Below are positions 52,464 to 59,822 of a stretch of 64,000 nt of DNA, in pieces (position 1 is the first letter of the stretch; every line of letters begins with the position of its first letter). Under the pieces are notes generated by a model. It saw only the letters and a list, made by a program, of their open reading frames with translations, ran no database searches and was not told where the DNA came from. The DNA comes from Thermoanaerobaculia bacterium (lineage in GTDB: Bacteria > Acidobacteriota > Thermoanaerobaculia > Multivoradales > JAHEKO01): NCBI GenBank assembly GCA_947259925.1, contig CAMYOG010000034.1, forward strand, positions 1 to 64,000. The letters run 5' to 3'. The translations under genes and the position numbers were made by a program.

Positions 52464-52952
52464 TCAGCCGTTACCGTCCGGCGTGCAGATCTGGCCCCCG
52501 ATGTTCCCGCCGGCCGGATCGAAGGAAAGCCAGGCAGCCAGCCAGCCGGTTGCGCCTTCGTACTTGCCGGTCCCTCCGGTGACAGCTTCGTGAGCCACGA
52601 AGCCATCGGCAGCGAGGTAGTTGACGAGCTCTCGACTCTCCGTGTAGAGGGTGCCCCGGTTGGTCTCGATGATGCTGACAATGTTGAAGGCAGCGGCCGT
52701 GCCGCCCGCTACCTCTTCCACGTCTTCCCAATTGCCGAAAACCCACCAGCGCCCCTTCAGGGTTCCCCTGATCTCCGAGTACTGGCAGAAGTCGTAGCCA
52801 TCGCAGATCTCGGGGTCCATCCAGAACTCGCTGTGGAACTTGAACGTCGCCGTCACCTTCCTGCAATCCTGGCCCGACGTGGCCACACCGGCGAACAGGC
52901 TCAGTACCAGGAACGCCGCTGCCGCCAATGCAACGCCTCTTTTGCTGACCAT
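52464..52952 (-). CDS. Small secreted beta-barrel-like protein under a riboswitch
   Basis: 162 aa; ATG at 52952 after GGAGAGAGG, signal peptide LAAAAFLVLSLFAGVATSG. The mature part has four cysteines (QDCRKV, EICDGYDFCQY, QICTP) and a shared block VTGGTGKYEGATGWLAAWLS also found in the protein at 44762-45253. It is predicted to be a small secreted barrel or binding protein. The reading frame continues upstream through the leader, but a GEMM-type riboswitch occupies that part, so the start at 52952 is preferred. It lies between a tRNA-Arg and its decayed copy. Confidence 0.75.
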   Translation of the reverse strand: MVSKRGVALAAAAFLVLSLFAGVATSGQDCRKVTATFKFHSEFWMDPEICDGYDFCQYSEIRGTLKGRWWVFGNWEDVEEVAGGTAAAFNIVSIIETNRGTLYTESRELVNYLAADGFVAHEAVTGGTGKYEGATGWLAAWLSFDPAGGNIGGQICTPDGNG

Positions 52953-53005
52953 GCCTCTCTCCTCTGGTCGTGAACCGGAGACATTCCCGGCTCTACCACC
53001 TTTCG

Positions 53006-53122
53006 GCAGCCCGGCGGTCTTGGGACCCTTCTTTGTTCTTGCGCCCAGTCTTGAAGGAAGGAAGCGAGGACCCGTGGCTTTGCGGCCCTGGGTTTTCCCA
53101 GGTGAGCCTTTGTCGAGGCTGC
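53006..53122 (-). promoter_or_regulatory. GEMM-type cyclic-dinucleotide riboswitch
   Basis: On the minus strand, GACAAAGGCTCACC is followed by the hairpin CCTGGG-AAAA-CCCAGG and GGCCGCAAAGCCACGGG, the conserved core of the GEMM-I class. A closing stem P1 forms between GCAGCC (53117-53122) and GGCTGC (53006-53011), and GCCGGGCTGCC matches the 3' conserved block. The core deviates from consensus at a few bases (CTCACC for CAAACC). The aptamer ends about 54 nt before the ATG of the secreted-protein gene. Ligand is c-di-GMP or cGAMP. By eye the key position looks like G, which favours c-di-GMP. Confidence 0.8.
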
Positions 53123-53260
53123 TCACCTCTCTACGGTGGTCTCTACTCGGCCGCAATACCCTACGAGGTGGGGGGTCGTGGCGCCTACCCTGAGGAACGG
53201 CGAAGATCTGCCGGGTAGACACTGGGTGGGCGGACTAACTGCATTGAAAAGAGCGTGTTA

Positions 53261-53319
53261 GGCTAGCTCGCGGCGCGGCCGTTCGAGCCGCGGGTCGGGG
53301 CCTCGAAGCACTCCTGGCA
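53261..53319 (+). pseudogene. Decayed copy of tRNA-Arg(TCT)
   Basis: GGCTAGCTC, GCGCGGCC and AGCCGCGGGTCGGGG, then TCGAAGCACTCCTGGCA, follow the order of tRNA-Arg(TCT) at 52156, including a 15-nt identical run (AGCCGCGGGTCGGGG). About ten bases of the D-arm are missing, the anticodon is lost (GTTCGA) and the T-arm no longer pairs. It marks the right side of a segment bounded on the left by the intact gene. Confidence 0.7.
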
Positions 53320-53370
53320 ACGCGAATTGCGAATCGCCGAGGCCCCATGCATAATTCGCGGTTCGAGCGT

Positions 53371-53446
53371 GGTGAGTGTAGCTCAATGGTAGAGCACCTG
53401 ACTGTGGCTCAGGTGGTTGGGGGTTCGAATCCCCTCACTCACCCCA
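53371..53446 (+). tRNA. tRNA-His (anticodon GTG)
   Basis: GTGAGTG pairs with CACTCAC; an extra 5' G and a discriminator C are the signature of tRNA-His. Anticodon stem CCTGA/TCAGG encloses CTGTGGC, so the anticodon is GTG. A CCA end is encoded. Confidence 0.95.
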
Positions 53447-53459
53447 GTTCCTTCCACGT

Positions 53460-53536
53460 GCGCCCTTAGCTCAGCTGGATAGAGCGACAGCCTCCGGAGC
53501 TGTAGGTCAGAGGTTCGAATCCTCTAGGGCGCACCA
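53460..53536 (+). tRNA. tRNA-Arg (anticodon CCG)
   Basis: Acceptor GCGCCCT pairs with AGGGCGC, discriminator A, CCA encoded. Anticodon stem ACAGC/GCTGT encloses CTCCGGA, giving the anticodon CCG, which reads CGG. D- and T-arms are standard. Confidence 0.95.
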
Positions 53537-53633
53537 TCGATTCCCCAGGCTGTGAGCGGGACGATCCAGGTCGATTCGACGTCGCGTCCCTTCGACTTCG
53601 CTGAGATCGCGTCCACGCGCTCCTGACGCGATG

Positions 53634-53670
53634 AGCATAAGTTGCATATAAGCGCAACATATGCTAGTCT
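53634..53670 (+). promoter_or_regulatory. Operator palindrome and leaderless promoter of the Xre-RES module
   Basis: A 32-bp imperfect palindrome (53634-53665) has 12-bp arms AGCATAAGTTGC and GCAACATATGCT with 11 of 12 matches and an 8-bp centre. A promoter overlaps it: TTGCAT (53642-53647), 17 bp, TAGTCT (53665-53670), ending 6 nt before the ATG at 53677. There is no Shine-Dalgarno sequence. The antitoxin probably binds here. Confidence 0.65.
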
Positions 53671-53676
53671 CTCGCC

Positions 53677-54378
53677 ATGGCGAGAGCTCAGGGCGACGGG
53701 CGAGAGGTATCGGCCCCCATCAATCCTGCGACGCTGAGAGAGTGCTCGGCGCTCCTCGGCATTGGCAGGCAGCGTCTGGAGGTTGCAGTCGAGGCTGCAC
53801 GGCTCGAAGGACCGGAGTTCGAGCTCATCGAGGAGCTCCTCAGGCTGGTACACACGACGAGTCGGCCCCTTGCGGTCCGCGAGCTGCTCGTGGAGGGCCT
53901 GCAGGAGCAGCTGGAGGTCTTCTGGACCGAAGAGGAGTCCTCCGATCCTCTTGCCGACGTGGACGATCCCATGGATCAGCGCGAGGCCATAGCCACCGCG
54001 CTTTGGGCCGATGTCAGGAAGCGCACAAACCGGATCCGTCTGCTGCAAGAGAGCATCTCCGCGAGCCAGGCCGGGGCGCTGACCGGACGCTCGCGCCAGG
54101 CGGTGGAGCGACAACGCAAAGCAGGCGACCTCATCGGACTACGCTCGGGACGTGAGTGGAGGTACCCGAAGTGGCAATTCGACGAGGCTGGTCCAGCAGG
54201 ACTGGTTCCGTGCTTGACGGAGGTCATCCGAGCCCTGGACCTGTCCCCATTCGGCGCTGCCCTTTGGCTGACTACGCCATCATCAGAGTTGGGGGACGAG
54301 AAACCGATCGAGGTCCTCCGTCGCCGCAAGAGTGATCCAGTGCTCCGTCTGGCACTCGAGCACGGCCACATGCTTTGA
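53677..54378 (+). CDS. Xre/MbcA/ParS-type antitoxin of a RES toxin
   Basis: 233 aa. The middle (residues 125-165) reads SASQAGALTGRSRQAVERQRKAGDLIGLRSGREWRYP, a helix-turn-helix in which a Trp-Arg-Tyr-Pro wing follows. The C-terminal 60 residues (LDLSPFGAALWLTTPSSEL, VLRRRKSDPVLRLALEHGHML) match the DUF2384-like toxin-binding domain. The N-terminal 110 residues are an unusually long helical extension for the family. It is followed by, and overlaps, the RES toxin gene. Confidence 0.85.
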   Translation: MARAQGDGREVSAPINPATLRECSALLGIGRQRLEVAVEAARLEGPEFELIEELLRLVHTTSRPLAVRELLVEGLQEQLEVFWTEEESSDPLADVDDPMDQREAIATALWADVRKRTNRIRLLQESISASQAGALTGRSRQAVERQRKAGDLIGLRSGREWRYPKWQFDEAGPAGLVPCLTEVIRALDLSPFGAALWLTTPSSELGDEKPIEVLRRRKSDPVLRLALEHGHML

Positions 54379-54980
54379 GCATCGGGCCACCCACCCGTCC
54401 CCTCGCTGGCTCGCCGCCGACCTCGGAGCTGTCGGTCGACTCGTTCCTGGTTCGGATCTACAACCCTTCGCACGGCGATTGGGACGCCCAGCGGTTCTAT
54501 GGTCCGAGCGACGAGGGTCGCTTCGATCACCATCCTGCGGGTCCACCCGTCATCCATGCCGATCGATCGGTCTGGTACGCGGGCAAGGCGCTGCGTGGGG
54601 CAGTGGCCGAGGCTTTCGGCAAGGCCGGGCAGATAGACACTTCCTCCAACCGGATGCTGGTCATGGCGCGAGTCGTGGCCCCGATTCGAGTACTCGATCT
54701 GTTGGGCACGGGTCCGAGGAAGTTGGGTCTGACCCATGAGATCTCGTCCACCACCGACTACGGTCTCACCCAGTCCTGGGCCAGAGCCTTCTATGACGAG
54801 TACGGTGACCTCGAAGGCGTTCAATGGAGCGGCAGGGAGATCAACTCGGTCAATGTGCTGCTCCATGACCGCGCGGAAATGGACCGGCTGGTTCCGGAGT
54901 TCGACGACAGGATCACCCATCCCGATGCGTGGCCGCGAGTCGCGAGAGCGGCGCGAGACTGCGCGATACAGATCGTGTGA
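54375..54980 (+). CDS. RES-domain NAD+-consuming toxin
   Basis: 201 aa from a TTG that overlaps the antitoxin stop by 4 nt (TTGA). The RES hallmarks are visible: the Arg in FLVRIYNP, RFYGPSDEGRFD, VWYAGKALRGAVAEAFGKAG (Tyr and Glu of the active site) and SWARAFYD. Members degrade NAD+ through phosphorolysis or hydrolysis and stop growth unless complexed with the Xre antitoxin. Length is normal for the family. Confidence 0.9.
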   Translation: MSIGPPTRPLAGSPPTSELSVDSFLVRIYNPSHGDWDAQRFYGPSDEGRFDHHPAGPPVIHADRSVWYAGKALRGAVAEAFGKAGQIDTSSNRMLVMARVVAPIRVLDLLGTGPRKLGLTHEISSTTDYGLTQSWARAFYDEYGDLEGVQWSGREINSVNVLLHDRAEMDRLVPEFDDRITHPDAWPRVARAARDCAIQIV

Positions 54981-55124
54981 TGCGCGTTCCTCAGGCGAAT
55001 CCAGTCTTGGATTGAGGCACTAGACCCCCCGCCTCCGGATCCGGCCGTGCCGCGCCATCCCTGTCGGTTTCTCTTGCTGCCGAAAGTCGTCAACTCTCGG
55101 TGGGCTGACGGGACGACGAATCGA

Positions 55125-56252
55125 TCACTCGGCTTCGCGCAGCACGATCTCGCCGACATCGGTCGACAGGCTGGCGATCCAACGGCCGAGGTCGACCTCC
55201 TCGAACCCCGTGGAGTTGTAGAGCAGAATGATGGTCAGGCGAGCATCGACCATTCGCACCAGCACGCCACGGAATCCCGGGGCTCCGCCAGCGTGCCAGA
55301 CGAGCTTGCGTCTCTCTCCGTGGATTCGGACGTGGTCGAGGATCCAGCCCAGTCCGAAGTCACCGGTGCCCGGCGTGAACGCCTCTTCCAGGGTCTCCTG
55401 GGAGAGCACCCGCTCACCGTAGAGCGCTTGGTCCCACTTCAGGAGGTTGCGGGCCGTCGACAGGATGCCGGCGGAGGCGTACGCCAGCGACGGCGAAACG
55501 TATAGGGCCTCGGTCGGTGGCTCCGCCGTGATGTCGTCGTAGCCGAGCGCGCGGCCGTTGCCGAAGGCACGGTCGTTGGGATCGAAGCGGGTGCGCCTCA
55601 TCTTGAGCGGCTTGAAGATGTTCTTCTTGAGGAACTTCCCGTACGGCTTGCCGGTGATCCGTTCGATGACGAGGCCCAACAGGACGTAGTTGGAGTTCGA
55701 GTAATCGGTCTGGGTCCCCGGCTCGAAGAGAAGGGGCTCGTGGACGAAGTAGTCGAGGATCTCCTCCGGGTGGTGGAATCGATCGAACCTTCCCTGGTCC
55801 ACCACATTAGAGATCAGGTCGGGGATACCCGACTCCATCTGGAGCAGATGCCGAATGGTGACCGCTTCTTCTCGAAGCTCGGGCACGTAGTCCACGACCT
55901 TGTCGTCCAGAGACAGCTGGCCGCGCTCCACGAGCATCAGGGTGGCGGCAGCAGTAAAGGTCTTCGTCAGGTGCTGGATTCGGAACACGGTGCGGGGCCC
56001 GCTCGGTCTCGCCTGGCTGTAGTCGGCCCAGCCATGACTCCGCTCGAGGAGCACCTGGCCGTCCTGGGCGATGAGGGCGGTGCCCCAGGCGGGCTCCGAG
56101 TCGAACAGGGCGTCGATGTAGGCGGCCAACTCACTCTGGATGTCCGCGCGGGTCCGCTCGGCGCCGAACAGCGGCTGGGAAGCGGCTGCCAGCAGGACCG
56201 CCAGGTTCATTACCAGTGCCAGTCGGCTGTGGTGTCGCTTTGGTCTGAGCAT
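55125..56252 (-). CDS. Class C beta-lactamase-like protein lacking the nucleophile serine
   Basis: 375 aa with a signal peptide (MNLAVLLAAASQPLFGAE). The fold is that of penicillin-binding/esterase-like serine hydrolases: YSNSNYVLLG is the YxN motif and WHAGGAPGF the HxG motif. The SxxK motif reads FRIQHLTKTFTA: His (codon CAC) stands in the Ser position, with the Lys kept. The protein is therefore unlikely to acylate substrates and may be a binding protein or regulator. It follows the CocE gene by 28 nt and is probably in the same operon. Confidence 0.88.
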   Translation of the reverse strand: MLRPKRHHSRLALVMNLAVLLAAASQPLFGAERTRADIQSELAAYIDALFDSEPAWGTALIAQDGQVLLERSHGWADYSQARPSGPRTVFRIQHLTKTFTAAATLMLVERGQLSLDDKVVDYVPELREEAVTIRHLLQMESGIPDLISNVVDQGRFDRFHHPEEILDYFVHEPLLFEPGTQTDYSNSNYVLLGLVIERITGKPYGKFLKKNIFKPLKMRRTRFDPNDRAFGNGRALGYDDITAEPPTEALYVSPSLAYASAGILSTARNLLKWDQALYGERVLSQETLEEAFTPGTGDFGLGWILDHVRIHGERRKLVWHAGGAPGFRGVLVRMVDARLTIILLYNSTGFEEVDLGRWIASLSTDVGEIVLREAE

Positions 56253-56280
56253 CTTGTGTCTCCTTCCTTCGGGCCGGGCA

Positions 56281-58239
56281 CTAAGGTCTCATCATCGGCA
56301 GCTCGACGTACGAGCGGTGCGAGGTGTCGCGGTGGATCGCGATGGTCGGTGCCTTGCGGCCCTTGCGGCTGGGGTAGAGCGCGTGGTTGAGGGCGTCGGC
56401 GCCGGCGACGGTGACCCGGATCCGGTGCCCGGCGTCGATGACGATGGCGGTTCCCATGAGGTCGAAGACCAGCTCGACCGGCTCGGACGGCAGCCGCTTC
56501 AGCTGATCCTTCTTGAAGCACCGGTGGTACGGCAGGCCGAAGTTGCGCCACGGTGCCTCATCAGCCAGGGCGCGAAACGACGCTCGCAGGGCGCCTTCGG
56601 TCACGTAATGGGAATTGCCCTCGCCATCGACCTCCTCCAGATAGACGAAGAAATCGCCGTCCCGGTGGCTCGAGGTGACCCACAGATGGATCACCGGGTA
56701 GCCGACGATGGCCCGAGCGGCGGCAAACGGCGCCGAGGTGTAGGTTAGGGCCTTCTGGTCCTCCGCGGTCCGCTCGTCGAAGAACGTCGTCCCCGGCGGG
56801 TCGTCGCGCTCGAAACCGGCGCTGTTCATCCAGCGTGAGAACGAGCCCATCGTCGACGTGTAGTCGATCCGATACTCGTCGCTCGCGCGGGCCTCGGCCG
56901 GTGGCTGGGGCGCCAGCCGGCCGTCATTGGGCGACGTGACGGTGCCGGAGGGACCGCCGGTGAGGTAGAGGCGCTGCGGCCTGGCCTTGGGCGGCGGCCA
57001 GCGCTTACCGACCTTCCACGCCCGCCCGTTTTGGGCGCCGATCTCGTCGCGGCTCAGGTGCGCGCTCGGCGCTTCGGGCACGGTCTTGTTGCCGCGCATC
57101 AGGTAGTAGTGGACCGGCTTCTCGCGCATGATGCCGTTGTCGATCCCTTTCAACCAGTAGTCGAACCAGCGTAGCGCCTCGGCGGTGTGCACCGCCTCGC
57201 CGTAGCCGTCCTGGTGGGCCCAGGGTCCGATCGTCAGCTTCTGGGGGACACGCGGGAGGTTGGCCCAGGTCCAGGCTTGTTGGGTGGTGTAGCTGTCGTA
57301 CCAGCCGATCAGATGGTAGAGAGGGACCGCCGCCCGCCGGAGAGCGGCGACGTCGTCGATCGAGCCCGCGATCTGCCACGACCAGCTGGAGCCGTTGGCG
57401 CGGGTGATCGAGCTGTCACGGAACTTGATCTTCTTGAGCCGAATCCGGTCGACCCAGAGGTTGTCGGCGTGCTCGGCAACAGCCGCGTCGCGCATCGAGC
57501 CGTCTCGGTCCCCATCCATTCTGGCCGGCAGTACGACACGGCCCAGGTCCATCGCTCGCGTCAGAGCGCCGAGGATCTCGATGAACGGCTGCTTGAAGGT
57601 GCCGCCCCGAAAGGCGAAGTCGTAGGTGCTGGGTCCGGCCATCTCGGAGAACACGGCGTCGAGATGAGGAGGAGCCTGGGTGGCGGCGTGGATGGCGTTG
57701 ATGCCCGAGTTCGAGCGACCCATCATTCCGACGTGGCCGTCACACCATGGCTGGGTGGCGAGCCATTCGACCAGGTACCACGAGTCGGACGTGGTCTCGG
57801 CCGAGTGGGGTCCGTTCTTGGTGCCAAAGGAAGCTCCGGTACCGCGTGCGTTGGCGATGGCGATGATGTAGCCGTGACGCAGCAGCTCACGGTAGAACGA
57901 CTCCGTCTCGATCGGGGTCACGACCCCGCCGTCACGCTCGTACACCCGCGAGTAGCGGGTGTACACGAGCAGGACCGGGAGAGGCTCGGAAGCCGGCTGC
58001 CCGCCGCTCGTGGGGACGAAGTAGTTGACCGCGAGCTGTACCCCGTCGGGCATGGGAGCGTACTCCGCGCGGCGGACCCAGCCGTCGTACGCCGCCTCGT
58101 TGTAGCCCGAGTAGCGACCGAAGGCGGAGACCTTGTCGGCGCCGGCGGCCCGAGCGGGCCAGAGAACGACGGCTGCCAGCAAGACCGCCTGGCAGACCCG
58201 TGCCGATACCTCGATGTGGCTGGAGACCCGTTGACGCAT
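56281..58239 (-). CDS. CocE/NonD-family hydrolase (X-Pro dipeptidyl-peptidase-like)
   Basis: 652 aa; the ATG at 58239 lies behind GGGAGG and starts a signal peptide (AVLLAAVVLWPARAAGAD). The alpha/beta-hydrolase part runs to about residue 370: PVLLVYTRYSRVYE, IAIANARGTGAS, and the nucleophile elbow VGMMGRSNSGINA with Ser. A C-terminal jelly-roll follows (LTYTSAPFAAARAIVGYPVIHLWVTSSHRDGDFFVYLEEV). Members cleave esters or Xaa-Pro peptides. The Ser is present; the elbow is GRSNSG rather than GxSYGG. It heads an operon with the beta-lactamase-like gene. Confidence 0.9.
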   Translation of the reverse strand: MRQRVSSHIEVSARVCQAVLLAAVVLWPARAAGADKVSAFGRYSGYNEAAYDGWVRRAEYAPMPDGVQLAVNYFVPTSGGQPASEPLPVLLVYTRYSRVYERDGGVVTPIETESFYRELLRHGYIIAIANARGTGASFGTKNGPHSAETTSDSWYLVEWLATQPWCDGHVGMMGRSNSGINAIHAATQAPPHLDAVFSEMAGPSTYDFAFRGGTFKQPFIEILGALTRAMDLGRVVLPARMDGDRDGSMRDAAVAEHADNLWVDRIRLKKIKFRDSSITRANGSSWSWQIAGSIDDVAALRRAAVPLYHLIGWYDSYTTQQAWTWANLPRVPQKLTIGPWAHQDGYGEAVHTAEALRWFDYWLKGIDNGIMREKPVHYYLMRGNKTVPEAPSAHLSRDEIGAQNGRAWKVGKRWPPPKARPQRLYLTGGPSGTVTSPNDGRLAPQPPAEARASDEYRIDYTSTMGSFSRWMNSAGFERDDPPGTTFFDERTAEDQKALTYTSAPFAAARAIVGYPVIHLWVTSSHRDGDFFVYLEEVDGEGNSHYVTEGALRASFRALADEAPWRNFGLPYHRCFKKDQLKRLPSEPVELVFDLMGTAIVIDAGHRIRVTVAGADALNHALYPSRKGRKAPTIAIHRDTSHRSYVELPMMRP

Positions 58240-58420
58240 TGCAACCTCCCGGTGGCGTGTCCTGTACCCATGAACGCGACACTCGACGGCCGAGCCCGCA
58301 GGCATGAGTCGCCGCCGGCGCTACCAGGGAGCCGGCAGTCGCTCGAGCACGCGACCGGACGACAGCTACGACCTCAGCAGGTCGATCGCAAGCCCAGGCG
58401 GAGACGAAATGAGTAGCCTG

Positions 58421-58813
58421 TCACCGCTTTTGCCAGGTGAGCACCCGCGGGGTCGAGCCGCTGGTGTCGACCTCGGCCACCGCCACCTGGCTCCAGCCGG
58501 CAAGATTCGCGGTCGCGGTGATCTCGTAACGGTCGAGGCCGAGGGTGCGGACGCTGCTGCTGATCGTGCCCTTGTCGAGGCGGTGCTCGGGAGATCCCTG
58601 GAACGACCCGCTGCGCGCCAGCTCGGCCAGGGCTTCTGCCATCGCGGCGTCGTTCAAAGCGACCAGGCGAATCCGGCGAGCTTCCTGGGCCGATGTGCGG
58701 GTCTCCAGCTGCAAGGTGACGGCGATCGCCGTCGCTGCGGAGCCGACCAGGAGCAGCACCACCAGCGCCACCACGAGGGCGTGCCCAAACTCGTGACGCA
58801 CGACGCGAATCAC
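58421..58813 (-). CDS. Prepilin-like protein, PilX-type
   Basis: 130 aa from a GTG overlapping the preceding gene's stop (GTGA). The start VIRVVRHEFGHALVVALVVLLLVGSAATA is a short basic leader and one hydrophobic helix, as in PilX-type minor pilins; the cleavage site is less canonical than in its neighbours. A mixed alpha/beta C-domain follows. It is the third gene of a three-prepilin operon and is likely a minor type IV pilin or pseudopilin. Confidence 0.7.
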   Translation of the reverse strand: MIRVVRHEFGHALVVALVVLLLVGSAATAIAVTLQLETRTSAQEARRIRLVALNDAAMAEALAELARSGSFQGSPEHRLDKGTISSSVRTLGLDRYEITATANLAGWSQVAVAEVDTSGSTPRVLTWQKR

Positions 58814-59367
58814 CACGACCTCCTGCCGGGCACGGCGCGCATAGCTACCCGCATGCGCAGGATCTCGATCGTCGATCGGTCGACGCCCGGCTGACGGTCG
58901 AGGGCGTCGCCGTCCGGCCGGCGCCGATAGCCGACCTCCACCTCGACCAGATCCGGACTGAGCTGGAGCCACCGCCAACTGACGACGCCGCGCAGCAGTG
59001 GGCGCTCACCCACCAGCGAGCCACCGGCGTCGCGGAGGTAGCGGCTCACCTGATCCGCGGTCTTCTCGTAACGCACGATGCCACCGGTCGGGAGCCGCAG
59101 GGTCAGCGCGTCCCGGGACCAGAGTGCGCTCGCGCTCCCCCGCAGTCTCACGGTTCCGCCGGCACGGTGCAGGTCGTTGCGCAGCTGCTGGGCGATGTGC
59201 TGCGGCGTCGGGTCGAGCGCCGCCCGGCGGGTGGCCAACGTCGCCAGCTGCGTGTCTCGCAACAGCTGCGCCGCGAGCAGCATGAAGAGCGACATCAGGG
59301 CCAGGCTGACCACCGCCTCGATCACCGTGAATCCGCTAGCCGCTCGACGCACGGTCAGGGTCTCCAC
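58810..59367 (-). CDS. Type IV minor prepilin, PilW-like
   Basis: 185 aa. The leader ends in G before FTVIEAVVSLALMSLFML, the type III prepilin-peptidase site plus the N-terminal pilin helix. The remainder is variable and beta-rich. The ATG at 59367 overlaps the PilV-like gene by 13 nt; a GTG at 59352, 2 nt after that gene's stop and behind GGAG, gives a shorter leader and is an equal candidate. Processed by prepilin peptidase and assembled into a pilus or type II-like pseudopilus. Confidence 0.85.
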   Translation of the reverse strand: METLTVRRAASGFTVIEAVVSLALMSLFMLLAAQLLRDTQLATLATRRAALDPTPQHIAQQLRNDLHRAGGTVRLRGSASALWSRDALTLRLPTGGIVRYEKTADQVSRYLRDAGGSLVGERPLLRGVVSWRWLQLSPDLVEVEVGYRRRPDGDALDRQPGVDRSTIEILRMRVAMRAVPGRRSW

Positions 59368-59756
59368 GTCAGGGTCGTCACCGAACGGCTGGCTGGCCGT
59401 CCCCAGGTCAGATAGGTCGCGTCGACGCGCAGCTCATAGAGACCCGGCGTTCCGGTGGAATCGACCTCGAGCGTCAGGGTGAGATTCCGGTGCGGATCGG
59501 CCTCCGGGTAGGCGACACCGGGAACCAGACGCCCCGACACCAGCGGTATCTCCGCCGCCCGCACCGTCTCGAGAGCCGCTTCGATCGCCCGCAACGCCTC
59601 CTCGCCGGCGCGCGTCCGGTCCTGAAGGCGAGGCTGGAGGATCAGCAGCGTGAGACCCGTCAGCATCATCGTCGAGACCAGGGCGAGAGCCACGGTGGTC
59701 TCGACCAGGGAGAACGCGCGACCGCCGCGCGCACGATAGGTACCGAGCCTGCGCAT
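59355..59756 (-). CDS. Type IV minor prepilin, PilV-like
   Basis: 133 aa from the ATG at 59756 (MRRLGTYRARGGRA then FSLVETTVALALVSTMML). The residue before the cleavage site is Ala, not the usual Gly, which prepilin peptidases sometimes accept. The Glu at +5 is present. It is the first gene of the minor-pilin operon; no PilY1 or assembly ATPase lies in this window. Confidence 0.82.
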   Translation of the reverse strand: MRRLGTYRARGGRAFSLVETTVALALVSTMMLTGLTLLILQPRLQDRTRAGEEALRAIEAALETVRAAEIPLVSGRLVPGVAYPEADPHRNLTLTLEVDSTGTPGLYELRVDATYLTWGRPASRSVTTLTWRP

Positions 59757-59822
59757 CGTCACCGACGAGCGTAGGCGAGAGGGCTCCCTCGCGCTGTGCA
59801 ACCTGCCGCCTTCAGCCGTCGC

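Noticed and set aside
53258..53320. A fifth functional tRNA gene
   Set aside because: D-arm bases are missing, the anticodon and T-arm no longer fold, so it is a decayed copy.
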